The notes beneath the pieces were generated by a model. The model was not told the origin of the DNA. It saw only the letters and a list, made by a program, of their open reading frames with translations, and searched no databases. DNA of 64,000 nucleotides from Rhodosporidiobolus odoratus (Eukaryota; Basidiomycota; Microbotryomycetes; Sporidiobolales; Sporidiobolaceae). The translations under genes and the position numbers were made by a program. The DNA is taken from NCBI GenBank assembly GCA_034387635.1, contig JAOANU010000009.1, positions 806,001-870,000 of the forward strand, in the 5' to 3' direction. Shown one piece after another: positions 49,557 to 59,940 of this stretch (position 1 is the stretch's first letter; each line of letters begins with the position of its first letter).

Positions 49557-50279
49557 AAGTTCTAGGCAGATGGGGATCTGTCTAAGCGTCTGAGTGCGTT
49601 GTAGTCTTTTCTTATCTGCTGCCTGGTCTTGTTATGCGGACACTGCCTATTGTTTGCTCGAGCCCAGGTTGAGAAGGTCATATCAAGCGAGGTCGGCCCG
49701 TCTCTCCTCAGGCGACGACGTAGCGGCGACGTGTCGACAGCTTGACGGGAAGACGTACTGTACCCGCTGACATGAATTGCTCACGAATCCTGACCCGTTT
49801 GGCAACGAGTTCCTCTAAGCCATTCCGTTTCTTCCTCCTCCCCGCCACCTCTATCCTTTTCTCGCGCTTACGCCTCACGACCCCGCGGCCTCCAATTGAT
49901 ACCACCCCTCCACGCCGACTCCCGTCGTCCGCTGACCGTCCAATATCCCGCAACGTTCCATCAGTCCACCCCAGTCTGCCTCGCTTCGGTCTTTTTCTCG
50001 CTCTCCTGAGTCCGTGGAGCCGCTTTGACCGGATGCTTCGGTCAATCTTCAGTCTCGAGGAGTCCAACCCAAGCCTCGAAGAAAACCTCCGAGATGCAGG
50101 AGGGCAACGGACATTGTAAGGGCGACAGACCTCGGGGAGTGTGACCGGGTAGAGGAGACTCGAGGCGAAGGAGCGATGGATGCCCTTCGTGCCGTTTTCT
50201 GCTCCCTTTCTTCTTCATACCACGCTTCATACTCCTTGGGGCGGCCGTGTTTCCGTCCGCACGCCTTTCCTCGCCCAGC
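49557..50279. other. Intergenic, about 720 bp
   Basis: Between the nuclease and the thaumatin-like gene. A minus-strand open frame (about 50067-49708) is strongly basic and lacks an ATG at its 5' end; a plus-strand frame overlaps it. Neither has a recognisable motif. I treat the stretch as promoter and UTR sequence. Confidence 0.35.
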
Positions 50280-51723
50280 ATGCACACCTCTTTCATCTTC
50301 ACCGCTGTCGTTTCTTTTGCACTCGCTGCTAGATCGGTCGAAGCGACTAGGAAGTTTACCATCAAGAACGACGTGAGCTCCTTCTTCCTCTCTCTCTCTT
50401 CCAGTCACGTGGCTGCTCACCGCGCTCACCGCTTGTATGACCACAGTGCAAAGAGACCATCTGGCCGGTACGCTTTGGTTTTTCTTTTTCCTCTCTCCCG
50501 CTCACCTCTTTCGGTATAGCCTGTCCCTCCTTCAGCGACTGATTCGGCTTTCGTCGATCTGGACAGGCGATCTTCACATCAGCCGGGACGTCTCCTTCCC
50601 ACTCGACCGGTTGAGTGGCGAAGAAAGGATCGAAAACTTCCTTCGAGGTCGATGCGTTCGGACTCTCTTCTCCTTCGTCCCACTGCTCGGATCTGACCGG
50701 TCCCACTCATCTCACACAGCCGAAGACTGGAACGGCCGTATCTGTGCGTCGATTCTCCTACTCCATTTTTCGCGGCCATTGCTAATTTTCTTCTTTGACC
50801 TCATCGAAGGGAAACGACTTGGCTGTGATTTCTCCGACAAGACAAAGTCGACCCTGCCTTCCTCCTGCGCTAGAGGTGGCTACAACGGTGGACTTGAGTG
50901 CGCCAAGTAAGCCTACTCTGCTTCTCACCCTCTGCATCTCAGCCGACTCGAGCCTGATCAGTCATTTTCTCTTGCGCTCTCAGGGCTGGAGGGTCCGGTG
51001 TCGCCCAGGCCTCGCTGGCGGAGTGGAACTTGAACGCGGGTCAAGATTGGTACGATGTCTCCCGGGTCGACGGGTTCAACACTCCCATGACGAGTGAGCT
51101 CGTTTTGTTTTCTCCTTCGCTCTCTGCCTTTGGACTAAAGCCGGGGCGCTGACGAGGGATTGTCTCATAGTCACGAATAACGTCGGCTGCAAAGAGCCCT
51201 TTTGCCCTACCGATATCAGCAAGGATTGTCCCGCTGCTCGTTTGTCTTTCTCCTCTCCTTTACTCACAACCTCATTGATAGCCCGGTGCTTGCGCCCCCA
51301 GTATCCGTGAGCAACTCAAACGGCGACGTAGTAGGTTGCCTTACCTCATGCGGCGCTAACCTCGACGGCAACCAGGCCGACAGTGGGAACTGCTGCTCTG
51401 GTTTGCGTGACACGCCCGAGACTTGCCCCAAGAATAAGATCGAATAATATGACACTTTCGAGACGGCTTGCCCAGATGCTTATGCCTATGCTTGTACGCG
51501 GTTACTTTCCTTTCTTTGGAGCAGCGCAAAGGCGAGAGAAGGCTCACCGTGAACCGGGTTTTTTCCCCGCCAGAGCAGACGACGATTCTGCCGGTTCCGC
51601 CCTCTGGACTTGCACTCAATCCAAGGGAGCTGACTACACTCTCACTTTCTGTAAGCACTCCCTATATACAGACGCGCTGAAGCCCCGACGCGGTTGACTC
51701 GTTTTCCTCTCGCAGGCCCTTGA
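50280..51723 (+). pseudogene. Thaumatin-like secreted protein gene with two in-frame stop codons
   Basis: The start MHTSFIFTAVVSFALAARS is a signal peptide, followed by the thaumatin-family features in order over about nine exons: KFTIKND, CKETIWPAIFTSAGTSPSHS, DWNGRIW, LGCDFSDK, CARGGYNGGLEC, AEWNLNAGQDWYDVSRVDGF, GCLTSCGANLDG, TCPKNKIE, TACPDAYAYAYDD, SALWTC and a last exon ending TFCP-stop. Most introns keep frame. However, codon 50612-50614 is TGA where the family has the Trp of a TGW motif, and codon 51445-51447 is TAA where the family has the first Tyr of YY. Skipping the first by splicing would delete a core strand. The donor after KDCP is also non-standard. I therefore call a recent pseudogene; readthrough or unusual splicing are the alternatives. 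Confidence 0.68.
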
Positions 51724-51883
51724 ACAATGACTAGCAAATCACAGTAGGGCACGGACAGTTCGCAGCAGACGGATGTGCAATACTCAATTCCTTGACAAAC
51801 AAGATTGATACTATTGCCATACCGAAAGTGAGCCCTAATTCTCGACAGTTGACCTTCCCAAAACCACTTTTCCCTACGCTTTC

Positions 51884-53148
51884 TCACCACCCTCTTCCCG
51901 CCTTCCACCTTTGCGACGGAGTCCCATACCTCCTCGCTGTTCGAGCGCTGCTCCGAGCCAGAGAATGCATCGTATGTCCCGTATGTCTCGGACAAGGGGG
52001 ATCAGTCCCGACATGACACTGACCGGGGGGGCTGAACACCATCGGAGCCGGCACGAAAGAAGACTGGGGCACGTATATCGGTTGTTGCTGTTATTGTTGT
52101 GGCGGGTCTGGATTATAGTCGTGCACAAACTCCGGGTAGAAGGGATCCAAGTTTTCAGGTACTCGGGAGGAGTCAAAGTCGTCCCCCCCAAGGTTGTGGA
52201 ATCACGTCGATGAAAGAAGGATTGGGAGCGGGATAGGACGGAGGATGCGACTGGGAGTGGTAAGGGTTCGTGCTGATCGGCGGTGAATGCGGAGGTAACG
52301 GGAGAGAATCGGCTGGTGCCTCAGGTTCTACCTTTGGTGGCAATGCGCAATCCGGTGAGCTCGAGTTCACAATCGTCGAGTGCGCAAGACCGACCTCGGG
52401 TATCAAGCGAGAGAGATTCTGCACAGGGTGTAGAGTATGTAACGTCAACGGAGACAACGAAAAGAAAATGAAGCGAGAAGGAAAGGCTAACCATTTGTGT
52501 GAGGATTTCGCTGATGGGAAGCTTTACGAAAGACGATGAACAGTGAACTGAGCGGTAGTACACGGGTGGAGCAGCTCGAGAGGTTCTGAGAAACCTGTGA
52601 CCTACCGGAATCTCGCTCATCCGCCTCGTCCTCCACCACCCAGATCACACGCAACGCCTCCATTGGGTTCAACGGATCCCATACGGCGAATAGCAGCACA
52701 CGAAGTCGGTACACGGTTTGTGTTTGGTCAAGCTTGTCCAGGCGGGCGTTCAGATTCGCGCTTGTACGCTGAGGTTGGGATTGCGTCGGCATGACGAGGT
52801 CGGGGAGCTTGTGTTTCTTGATCTAGCGGTACAACAATGTAGCATAAGAGGTAGGGACTTGGGTACAAAGGAGGCGGTCAGACTGACGACCCGTGAAGTA
52901 CCGCAAGCCAGTGTCCAGTGTCGTACGGGCGGGACGAGTCGAGGATGTAGACTGTCGATGACAGGCCGGAGGAGGGCATGCGACTTTGAAGTGGGACGCC
53001 GGAGTATAGTGCTCAATTCGTGGTCGTCTGTGAGAGGGGTGGAGTACAGTATGAGCCAGATTAGACAGCCAGAAGTGAGCGGGAGGAGAAGGGGAACAGA
53101 GAAGTCGGGATCTGCTTCAACCCGATGAAGTGAATTAATTTCGGACAT
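51884..53148 (-). pseudogene. Lineage-specific RYGTTR/AGRGW family, copy 5, apparently disrupted
   Basis: The start ATG at 53148 opens MSEINSLHRVEADPDF. A following exon, after a GTCGTC to CCGCTAG intron, reads IKKHKLPDLVMPTQSQ, then the helical LDKLDQTQTVYRLRVLLF and MEALRVIWVVEDEADE. A Pro/Ser-rich exon (EAPADSLPLPPHSPP) runs to IDVIPQPWG. There a G7 run (52183-52189 as C on plus) shifts the frame relative to the downstream acidic segment DDFDSSRVPENLDPFYPEF, and that segment meets a TAA (52092-52094) inside a Gln run. The same frame then continues to the family end ARTARRYGTPSQRW then KAGRGW and stop. The signature is weaker (GTPSQ for GTTRx). I infer a decayed copy, though an unseen intron could remove both lesions. 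Confidence 0.45.
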
Positions 53149-53364
53149 CGTCGACCTCACTCAAGGCCTATATTGGACACCTGTAGTCCACCAAATACCC
53201 CCAATTAGCACACTGATCAGCACTCGCGCTGTTGGAGCACAACATCGACAAGATCGCTTCGACATTTTCGGAGCAGGTATACTGAATATTCTGAATCGGC
53301 GTCGAATGCCCGGCGGTACTGGGGTCACCGAGCGCTTAGGTACGCCCAAAGCTCGATCTGAAGC

Positions 53365-53883
53365 ATGGAGGACCGAACACTTGGCGGTACGCCCTTTTTC
53401 CCCCTCTCGCATTCTCCCTCTTCAACCTGACTTCCGTTTTCTCACAGGCCTCCTCTTGAGCCTTAACATCTGCTTCTTCACCTACTATACCCTATGGACC
53501 CTAGTCACCGTGCGCGAGTCTCCTCGCCATCTGCCCACCTGCCAATGAAGCGTTCGTCGCCTTGTCTTGCCATGTGCACTCTCGCTAATTCCGTCTGGCC
53601 TTCTTTTGCTCCCTTCCCATTTGCCGCGTATCCCCCGGAATATTTCTGTACCGTCCTTTGAACCAAAATCGTCATCTCCGCCTCACAGCCTCTCCTCCCC
53701 GCCACCTCCCCACTTCTCATCCTCTTCCCCTTTTCGCGAGAATGGGCAGTCCGACTCCCCTGCCTCATCCTCCTCATCGGCCTCTGCTTCGTCGGTATGC
53801 TCACTGGCCTTGTCATTGTTGAAGCAGCCCAGAGTCAAAGGCGGACGAGCGAGGACGCAAGGCCGGAGAAGAGGAAGGAGTAG
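53365..53883 (+). CDS. DPM2: Dolichol-phosphate mannose synthase regulatory subunit
   Basis: Three exons (53365-53386, 53448-53509, 53689-53883) give 92 residues, the normal DPM2 size; no single exon is long enough to stand out. The protein reads MEDRTLGG, then helix 1 LLLSLNICFFTYYTLWTLVT with the family FTYYTLW motif, a short loop, FSREWAVRLP, helix 2 CLILLIGLCFVGMLTGLVIV and a basic tail with RPEKRKE. DPM2 stabilises the Dpm1/Dpm3 enzyme at the ER, which makes Dol-P-Man for glycosylation and GPI anchors. Introns are GTACGC to TCACAG (61 nt) and GTGCGC to TCACAG (179 nt), both preserving frame. Confidence 0.9.
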
Positions 53884-54160
53884 GCTGGACGAGCCTGTGG
53901 CGAGCAGCCACACGCTGACCTCGGTAGGGGTGAGTCGGAGACGCTTGTAAGAGGGAGAATGATGCCCTCATCCAGTAGCTGCTGGAGCAAAGCAGGGTTC
54001 CCGAAGCCTCGCGACAACCACGCAAAAACGCTTATGCAACTCGAGAGAAGCGTTCATAACGAGGCTTACTTGCAGAATCTAAGGATAATGCCAACAACAG
54101 AAGACGACAAAGAAGAAAACTAAGTCCTGATATCCTGATCGACCTGTACAATCCGAAAAT

Positions 54161-57100
54161 CTAGAGGTAAACGACACGAAGGCGCAACGCTCCAAACGCA
54201 GCAAGTCGCCACAAGACGACAAGGGCCAGTAGGATACCGAGAAATTTGCCTGCGTAGGGAAGGATCGAATCAGTTCCGTTCTGCACGTTGAGAAAGGTCA
54301 CGGCGAGGTAGCGTACCAGTATCACCATGAGGTAAGCCGAAAGTGTCTAGCACTTCTTCGCCCGTTGAGTACGGGCAAGCCCCAGAGGCGACGTCCGCCT
54401 CGGAGCAGTCGAAGCGTAAGCCTGGATACAGAGTAGACCCAAGAAGTGGACAGAAGGGAATCCGAGGACGATCAGCACCTGAGAGGGAAGCATAAGACTC
54501 TTCGCGGACTGAGGCGTACCTCGCATCTCGTTAATGATGGTGACGTAGCTCTGAGGCTTCATTGGGCTGATCTGCAAAGGGGCAAGCGGAATTAGCGCAT
54601 GCGACGGAGGGCGAACCCAAGCGAACCAATTGAGGGAGAAGCTTACCCAGCCGATAACTTCCAAATAGAAATCGAGCGACACGCTGATGATGCCGTTGAG
54701 TTGGGCGAGCATAGTGAGACCGGCGGAGACGAGCGAGATAGCCAGTCCGCCGCTGTTGGTGAAGCTCGAAAAGACGATCTGCGAGTGCGCGAGCGCAGCA
54801 CAAGGTGGTCAGGCAAGGTCGTTCCGACACGACATCTAGTGGGACACGCTTACTCCGATACTCTCACCGCAAGAGATGAGCGCGAAGGATGAGATCCAGA
54901 ACTCTATAAAGATGCGAGCCGAGTGTTGCAGATTCATTCCGAAAGTGAAGATGAGCGACCAGAGCTGTACAACAAGGTCTCATATCAGCTGAGCACGATC
55001 TAGCTGGCTCGAAGGAAAGACGCACAAGAGACGAGACCAGAGAGACCGCTGTCTCTTGCAGCGTATAGGCGAGGATGAAGGTGGCAGCTGAATGGCGAGC
55101 GCTAGTTCTCCACTCATGGAAAAAGAGATTCTTTTCAAAGAAGAAGATGGAGATGCAGCCGAGCATGCCCTGCACGAGATTGCCATGTTAGTCTGAAGCC
55201 AGCCGACGTGGATTGACGGCGTGGATTGGGAGCGTACGACGAAGGGGAGAGCTGAAGGACATGCGGAGGAAGATTAGCGCTATGCAGGGCGAAGACACCA
55301 CGAGGGAAGGGAGACAGGTGGCAAAACCTGGAAGAAAGCGCACCAGTAGTTTCCTGAATAAGACCTACCCGATCCTGAGCAGTCGACGGTCCATACCCAA
55401 GTCGAAGGAAGAAAAGCCAGAAAAGTAGGGCAAGGAAAGGAGGATTGAGGAGACGAGCGAAGAAAATGTCGGGCTGTCGACGCAGGTTGCGGAAAGAGCG
55501 TCCGAGGACAGTCGGAAGGGCTTGGAGAAAGGGCGCCGGGCGCTTGCTTTCGGGGACATCGATGGCAGGGAGATTAGTTTGAGCTGTTTTTGGCGCCGAG
55601 GGGACTCGTTGCGCCTCGACGACCTTCGAGATCCGCTCATAGCTGCGTTCCTCAGCTGCAGGCGAGCTGTAGTCAACGGAAACTGTGTCGAGCACGAAGT
55701 CGGCGGGGCTAGCGTGAGACGAAGAGGTCAGTCCAACAATCGCCTCGAGTAAGCCGGAGTAGAGCCAGGAGGACAGGCAGCCGACTTACTTGAAGTTCTT
55801 TGGGCACGTTTCCCCAACCGCCTCGAAAGCTCCCAGAATCCCCGGAGTTGGACCGCTGTAAGCGCACCGACCGCCCTTGACGAGAAGGTGCACATTGTTA
55901 AACATGCTCCAAAGCTCACTTCGCGGCTGATGAATCGACAAGATGACGGTCCTGCCTGTTGCTGCGAGGTTATTGAGTTCTTGCATCACCGATTGGGCGG
56001 TGAAGGCGTCGAGGCCTGTTCGGCAGAAGCGTCAGTACATACACACGAGCAGGAAGAGGGTCGAGTGACGTACCAGAAAGCGGCTCATCAAGCAAGAGTA
56101 CGGGCGGGTCGGACAGGAGCTCCACAGCGAGCGACAACCGCCTCTTTTCGCCACCGCTGATACCCTTGACAAGCTGCATGTCATATGAAATCGACGGACC
56201 GCGTCACTTTCAGCTACCCAGCAGTGAGGCGCACCGCAGAGCAGCGAAGGCTGTGGGCAGGCAGAGCCAAAGAAGAAGTAGAGAAGACGCACCTCGCCCC
56301 CGACAAGGTTATCAGCGCAAACCCTCAGCCCCAACATCCTCAACACCTCCTCCGCCCTCGCATCACATTCAGCCGAACTCCGACCCCTCAGCCTTAATCT
56401 CGCGGCATACTGCAAAGTCTCCCGAACAGTAAGGGCAGGAAGGTGGTACGCGTCCTCCTGTTCGACAAAAGCTACAGTAGAGGCGGCGGCTTGGGGATCG
56501 AGCGGAGAGTCGTTGAGCAAAATGGCGCCACTGGACTTGAAGGCTGAGAAGGCGCCGGACTTGATCCGCCCGCCGAGGAGCTGGAGGAGGGAAGATTTGC
56601 CGGACTGTCGAGCGCAGAACGTTAGCGAGGGGTAAGGCAGGCCGGAAGATAAGACGACGTACACCTGAAGGTCCCATAATAGCGCTGACCTCCCCCGCAG
56701 GAAACCGAGCGTCCATTCCCTCCAGAATGATTTTCTCCTGCGCGCTACTCTTCCAGGGCGACTTCTTTCGCACAGTTAAGTGCAAATCCTGAACGACCAG
56801 ATCCACCCTAGTCGGGTTGCGCTTCTCCTTCTCCATGACGACCACCTCAGGCCTAGCTCGTTCCGCTGCCTCGAGTGCAGTGGCGTGCTTAACGCCTCCT
56901 GGGTGAGAGAAGGCGAGAAGTAAAGTAGCGAGAGTGTAGGTGACGATTCCGAAAGCGAGTAGGCCGATGGGGAAAACCCAGAGCGGAGTCGACAGGTGAA
57001 GCTTGAGGCCGACGAGAACTTGCTGGCCATCGCACTGGTTCAGGGCGGAGCCGGTGACGCCTGTACAGGCGAAAGTGCTGCGACACGAGCATCAGCGCGG

Positions 57101-59665
57101 CTTTATGAAGAACGGACACAGGCATACTGGCAGGAACCGGTGGTAAGGAAGAGGTAAACTACGACTTACCGGTCGGCGAACTGCAAACGGGAGATCCAGT
57201 TAAAGCCTATGCAGAGTTGGACAGAGCGTCAGTGTGAGGGTCATGTCGAATTGGATCCTGAGCTAGCGGTACGATGGGGGCGTACCATAGAAGTACGGGC
57301 TCAAGTAGCGGATCCAGGCAATGTAGCCTGGAAGGGAGGTGATGAGGTAACCAGCGCTGAGGTAGAACGGGATCGAGAAGCCTGAGCGTGGCGAAAGGCG
57401 AGGTAAGCCCCGACAGCACATTGTGATCTGCGGAAGAAGCACGTGCCGTTCGCGAGTAGCGACGCCTGCGCAAAGCTGCGGTTGATGCTTGCGGCAAAGA
57501 GTGCATAGCCCCAGCTGGCTTGTTGCTGCATGATACACTGCACGAGGTAGGACATCAGCAGATGCGCCCTCGACAGGCAGAAGGATCACGACCCACCTGG
57601 GCGATGAAGCTCAGGAGGTTCTTCGCTACAGAGTCGCGACGGAAGCCGGTCATGAAGTAGGAGATGATAGCGTAGAGGGTCTGTCCAGGAAAGATGGCAA
57701 AAGTTGACAGTCATTTCGACCGAAAAACGCAGATGGGGCGCGGGCGTCATTATGGAAGAAAAGGAGATGCAGGGAATGAGAGGGAAACGCACCGGAAAAA
57801 TCACGTTAGCCGGTAGATACGCAGTGAATAGCGCCAGTACCCACGGTACAGTCGAGTAAAGCTGATCTTCACGCTCGCGGTCGAAGATGACCAATTCCGT
57901 TTCGCAAAGAATGAAGACGGCGACAATGATGGAAAGGTAGAACATGGCTGGTCCACTTCCAAAGTAGATGACTGTCTTCAAGCTTTGGATGCCGGAGGGT
58001 GTTTCGGGTGGGTTGAGGAAGACAAGACCTTGGACGACGCCGATGCTGCAGATCAAGAAGCAAGGGTCAACCCCCAGTTCAGGTTGAAGCGTGAGGCTGA
58101 ACGTACATGACAGCCTGAAGGAAGAATCCCATGAGCTGCGCGCGGTTGCGCATGACGTTGATCGAGCCCCGGCGCGACAGCAAAAGGGTCTGCTGCAAAA
58201 AGGTCGCTCGTTTCGTCGCACCGTCCTCTTCCTGCTCTACTTCCGCCCTCTTTGTCGGCGCCGCCGATAGACCTTGTTCAACATCGTGATCTGCCGGTGA
58301 AGGTGTCCTTTGATCTCCAGCAGACGGTGAAGGCGTCCTTTGATCTCTAGCAGACGTTGCTTCTCTGGAGCCTTTCTCTTCCTCCACCGGCGACGCTCTC
58401 GTCTCGCCCGCCTTCTCCCTCGACGCCTCCCCAGCTGCCCTCGCGTTGCCACCAGTCTTCTCTGGTTGTCCCTTCCAAGCAGCGATAAGTTTACCGACCC
58501 GACGAGCCGTCTCCGCCTCCGCCTCATCACTCCGACTATCAACCGACGAAATGTCGATTGCAAAATCGAGAGGATTCGTATGCTGAGGTGAGTCGTAGCC
58601 GAGTTTCGAAAAATGAGGGAGCATCCCAGCTCGGGTACCAGAGTAGACGACGTCCCCTCGGGAGAGTAGACAGACAGAGTTGAAGACGGGGAAGAGGTCG
58701 GAGCGAGGTTGGTGGATGCTGAGGATGATGGTTCGGCCGCGTTGAGCGAGGCGTTTGAGGGTGCGGAGGAGTTGAAACGAGGTGAAGGCGTCTAGACCAG
58801 TTGTTGGCTCGTCGAGGAGCAAAACCGAGGGAAGGGTAACGAGGACGCAGCCGATTGAGAGTCGCCGTCGCTCGCCGCCTGAGATTCCCTTTTTTGCTAG
58901 TCCCCCTCCGATCGTGACCTCCGCGACATCGCGCAAACCCAACTCTTCGAGAGTTTGCTCGACGATGGCATTCCGTGTCGAAGTAGAGACGGTTCGAGGC
59001 AGACGAAGGGCGGCGGCGAAGGTGAGAGTTTCTCGCACTGTAAGGTGAGGAAGGAGGTCGTCGGTCTGTCGAACGAAGCCTAGTGTCTTCCTGGCCTGTC
59101 GAGGTGAGAGAGACGGGGAAGAGTAGTTGATCGAGCCGGAGGAAAGCTCGAGGTCTGCCGCTCGTCCGGCGATGGCGTTGAGCAGAGTCGCTACAGGATA
59201 GAACGAGTCAACGCAATCAGCCTGTGAGCGCCGAAGGAGGTGGAACGGGCGAAGAAAACTGCATAAAGAAAGATCAGAGAAAAGCAAGAGAAAAGCGACG
59301 ACCTACTCTTGCCGCTACCAGATCCGCCAATGCTGTAAGACAAGCGATCAGCACAACGCTTCGAGACCAGGGTAGACTTGGCCATACATAGCCAATACCT
59401 CTCCCGGCTGCGCCCTCAAGCCCACACCTCTCACCAATTCCTTCGGCACCCCCTCTGACCTTCGCTGGAGACGCCGTTGAACCCAGCGAGGTACTCTGAT
59501 CGGTAAAGCTAAGGGGATGACCCATTGCGGTACTGGGGCTTGGATCGACAGGTGGTAGACTTGAACGGCGATCGGCGGCGGAGGAGGCAGTTGAGAGAGA
59601 AGGGACGAGTCGCCGCGGTCTTGAGGGGAGGGTGTAGCATCAGCCGGGTCTATCGACTCTTCCAT
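54161..59665 (-). CDS. Full-size ABCG (White) transporter, YOL075C-like
   Basis: One gene carries two nucleotide-binding and two membrane domains in the order NBD-TMD-NBD-TMD, near 1,300-1,400 residues over about 20 exons. NBD1 has IGGSGSGKS split by an intron, [28 protein letters not shown] and [11 protein letters not shown] Glu/Ser linker with a 10-residue duplication ([10 protein letters not shown]) precedes TMD1 ([48 protein letters not shown]). NBD2 has [49 protein letters not shown] and [13 protein letters not shown]2 ends [15 protein letters not shown] and LRLRVVYL. Both ATP sites look intact. The arrangement matches yeast YOL075C-type transporters rather than PDR proteins; the substrate is unknown, probably lipid. 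The ATG at 59665 is clear. Confidence 0.87.
58296..58357. repeat. 30-bp tandem duplication in the ABCG linker
   Basis: Two imperfect copies of a 30-bp unit encode DQRTPSP followed by a short variable part, in frame, within the disordered linker after NBD1. Each has a TP/SP pair that could be phosphorylated. Confidence 0.8.
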
Positions 59666-59940
59666 GGCGGTAGACAAGATATATGATGAGCAATGAGCCG
59701 GGCGATTCTTGTGATGACACCGGATCCGGCCATCTTCCGCGGCTCGAATAAATGCGAAGTAAGCCAGAGCATCTGCAGCCAAGCAGCGCATCGACTCGTA
59801 CTAGCGCCGCTCGCAAACAGGCTCGAGGAAGACCGCAAAAAACCCAATTGCAATATATATACATACCCCAAGAAAAGTGCAAATCCACCCTGTCTCGATC
59901 CCCTTGAACCCTTTCATTCACTCGCCGTCTTGTAGCAGCT

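Noticed and set aside
49708..50067. A basic 119-codon minus-strand frame
   Set aside because: No ATG at its start, no splice signals and no recognised motif; it probably arises from base composition.
53567..53950. A Ser/Pro-rich plus-strand frame
   Set aside because: It is an out-of-frame shadow of DPM2 exon 3, which fits the family perfectly.
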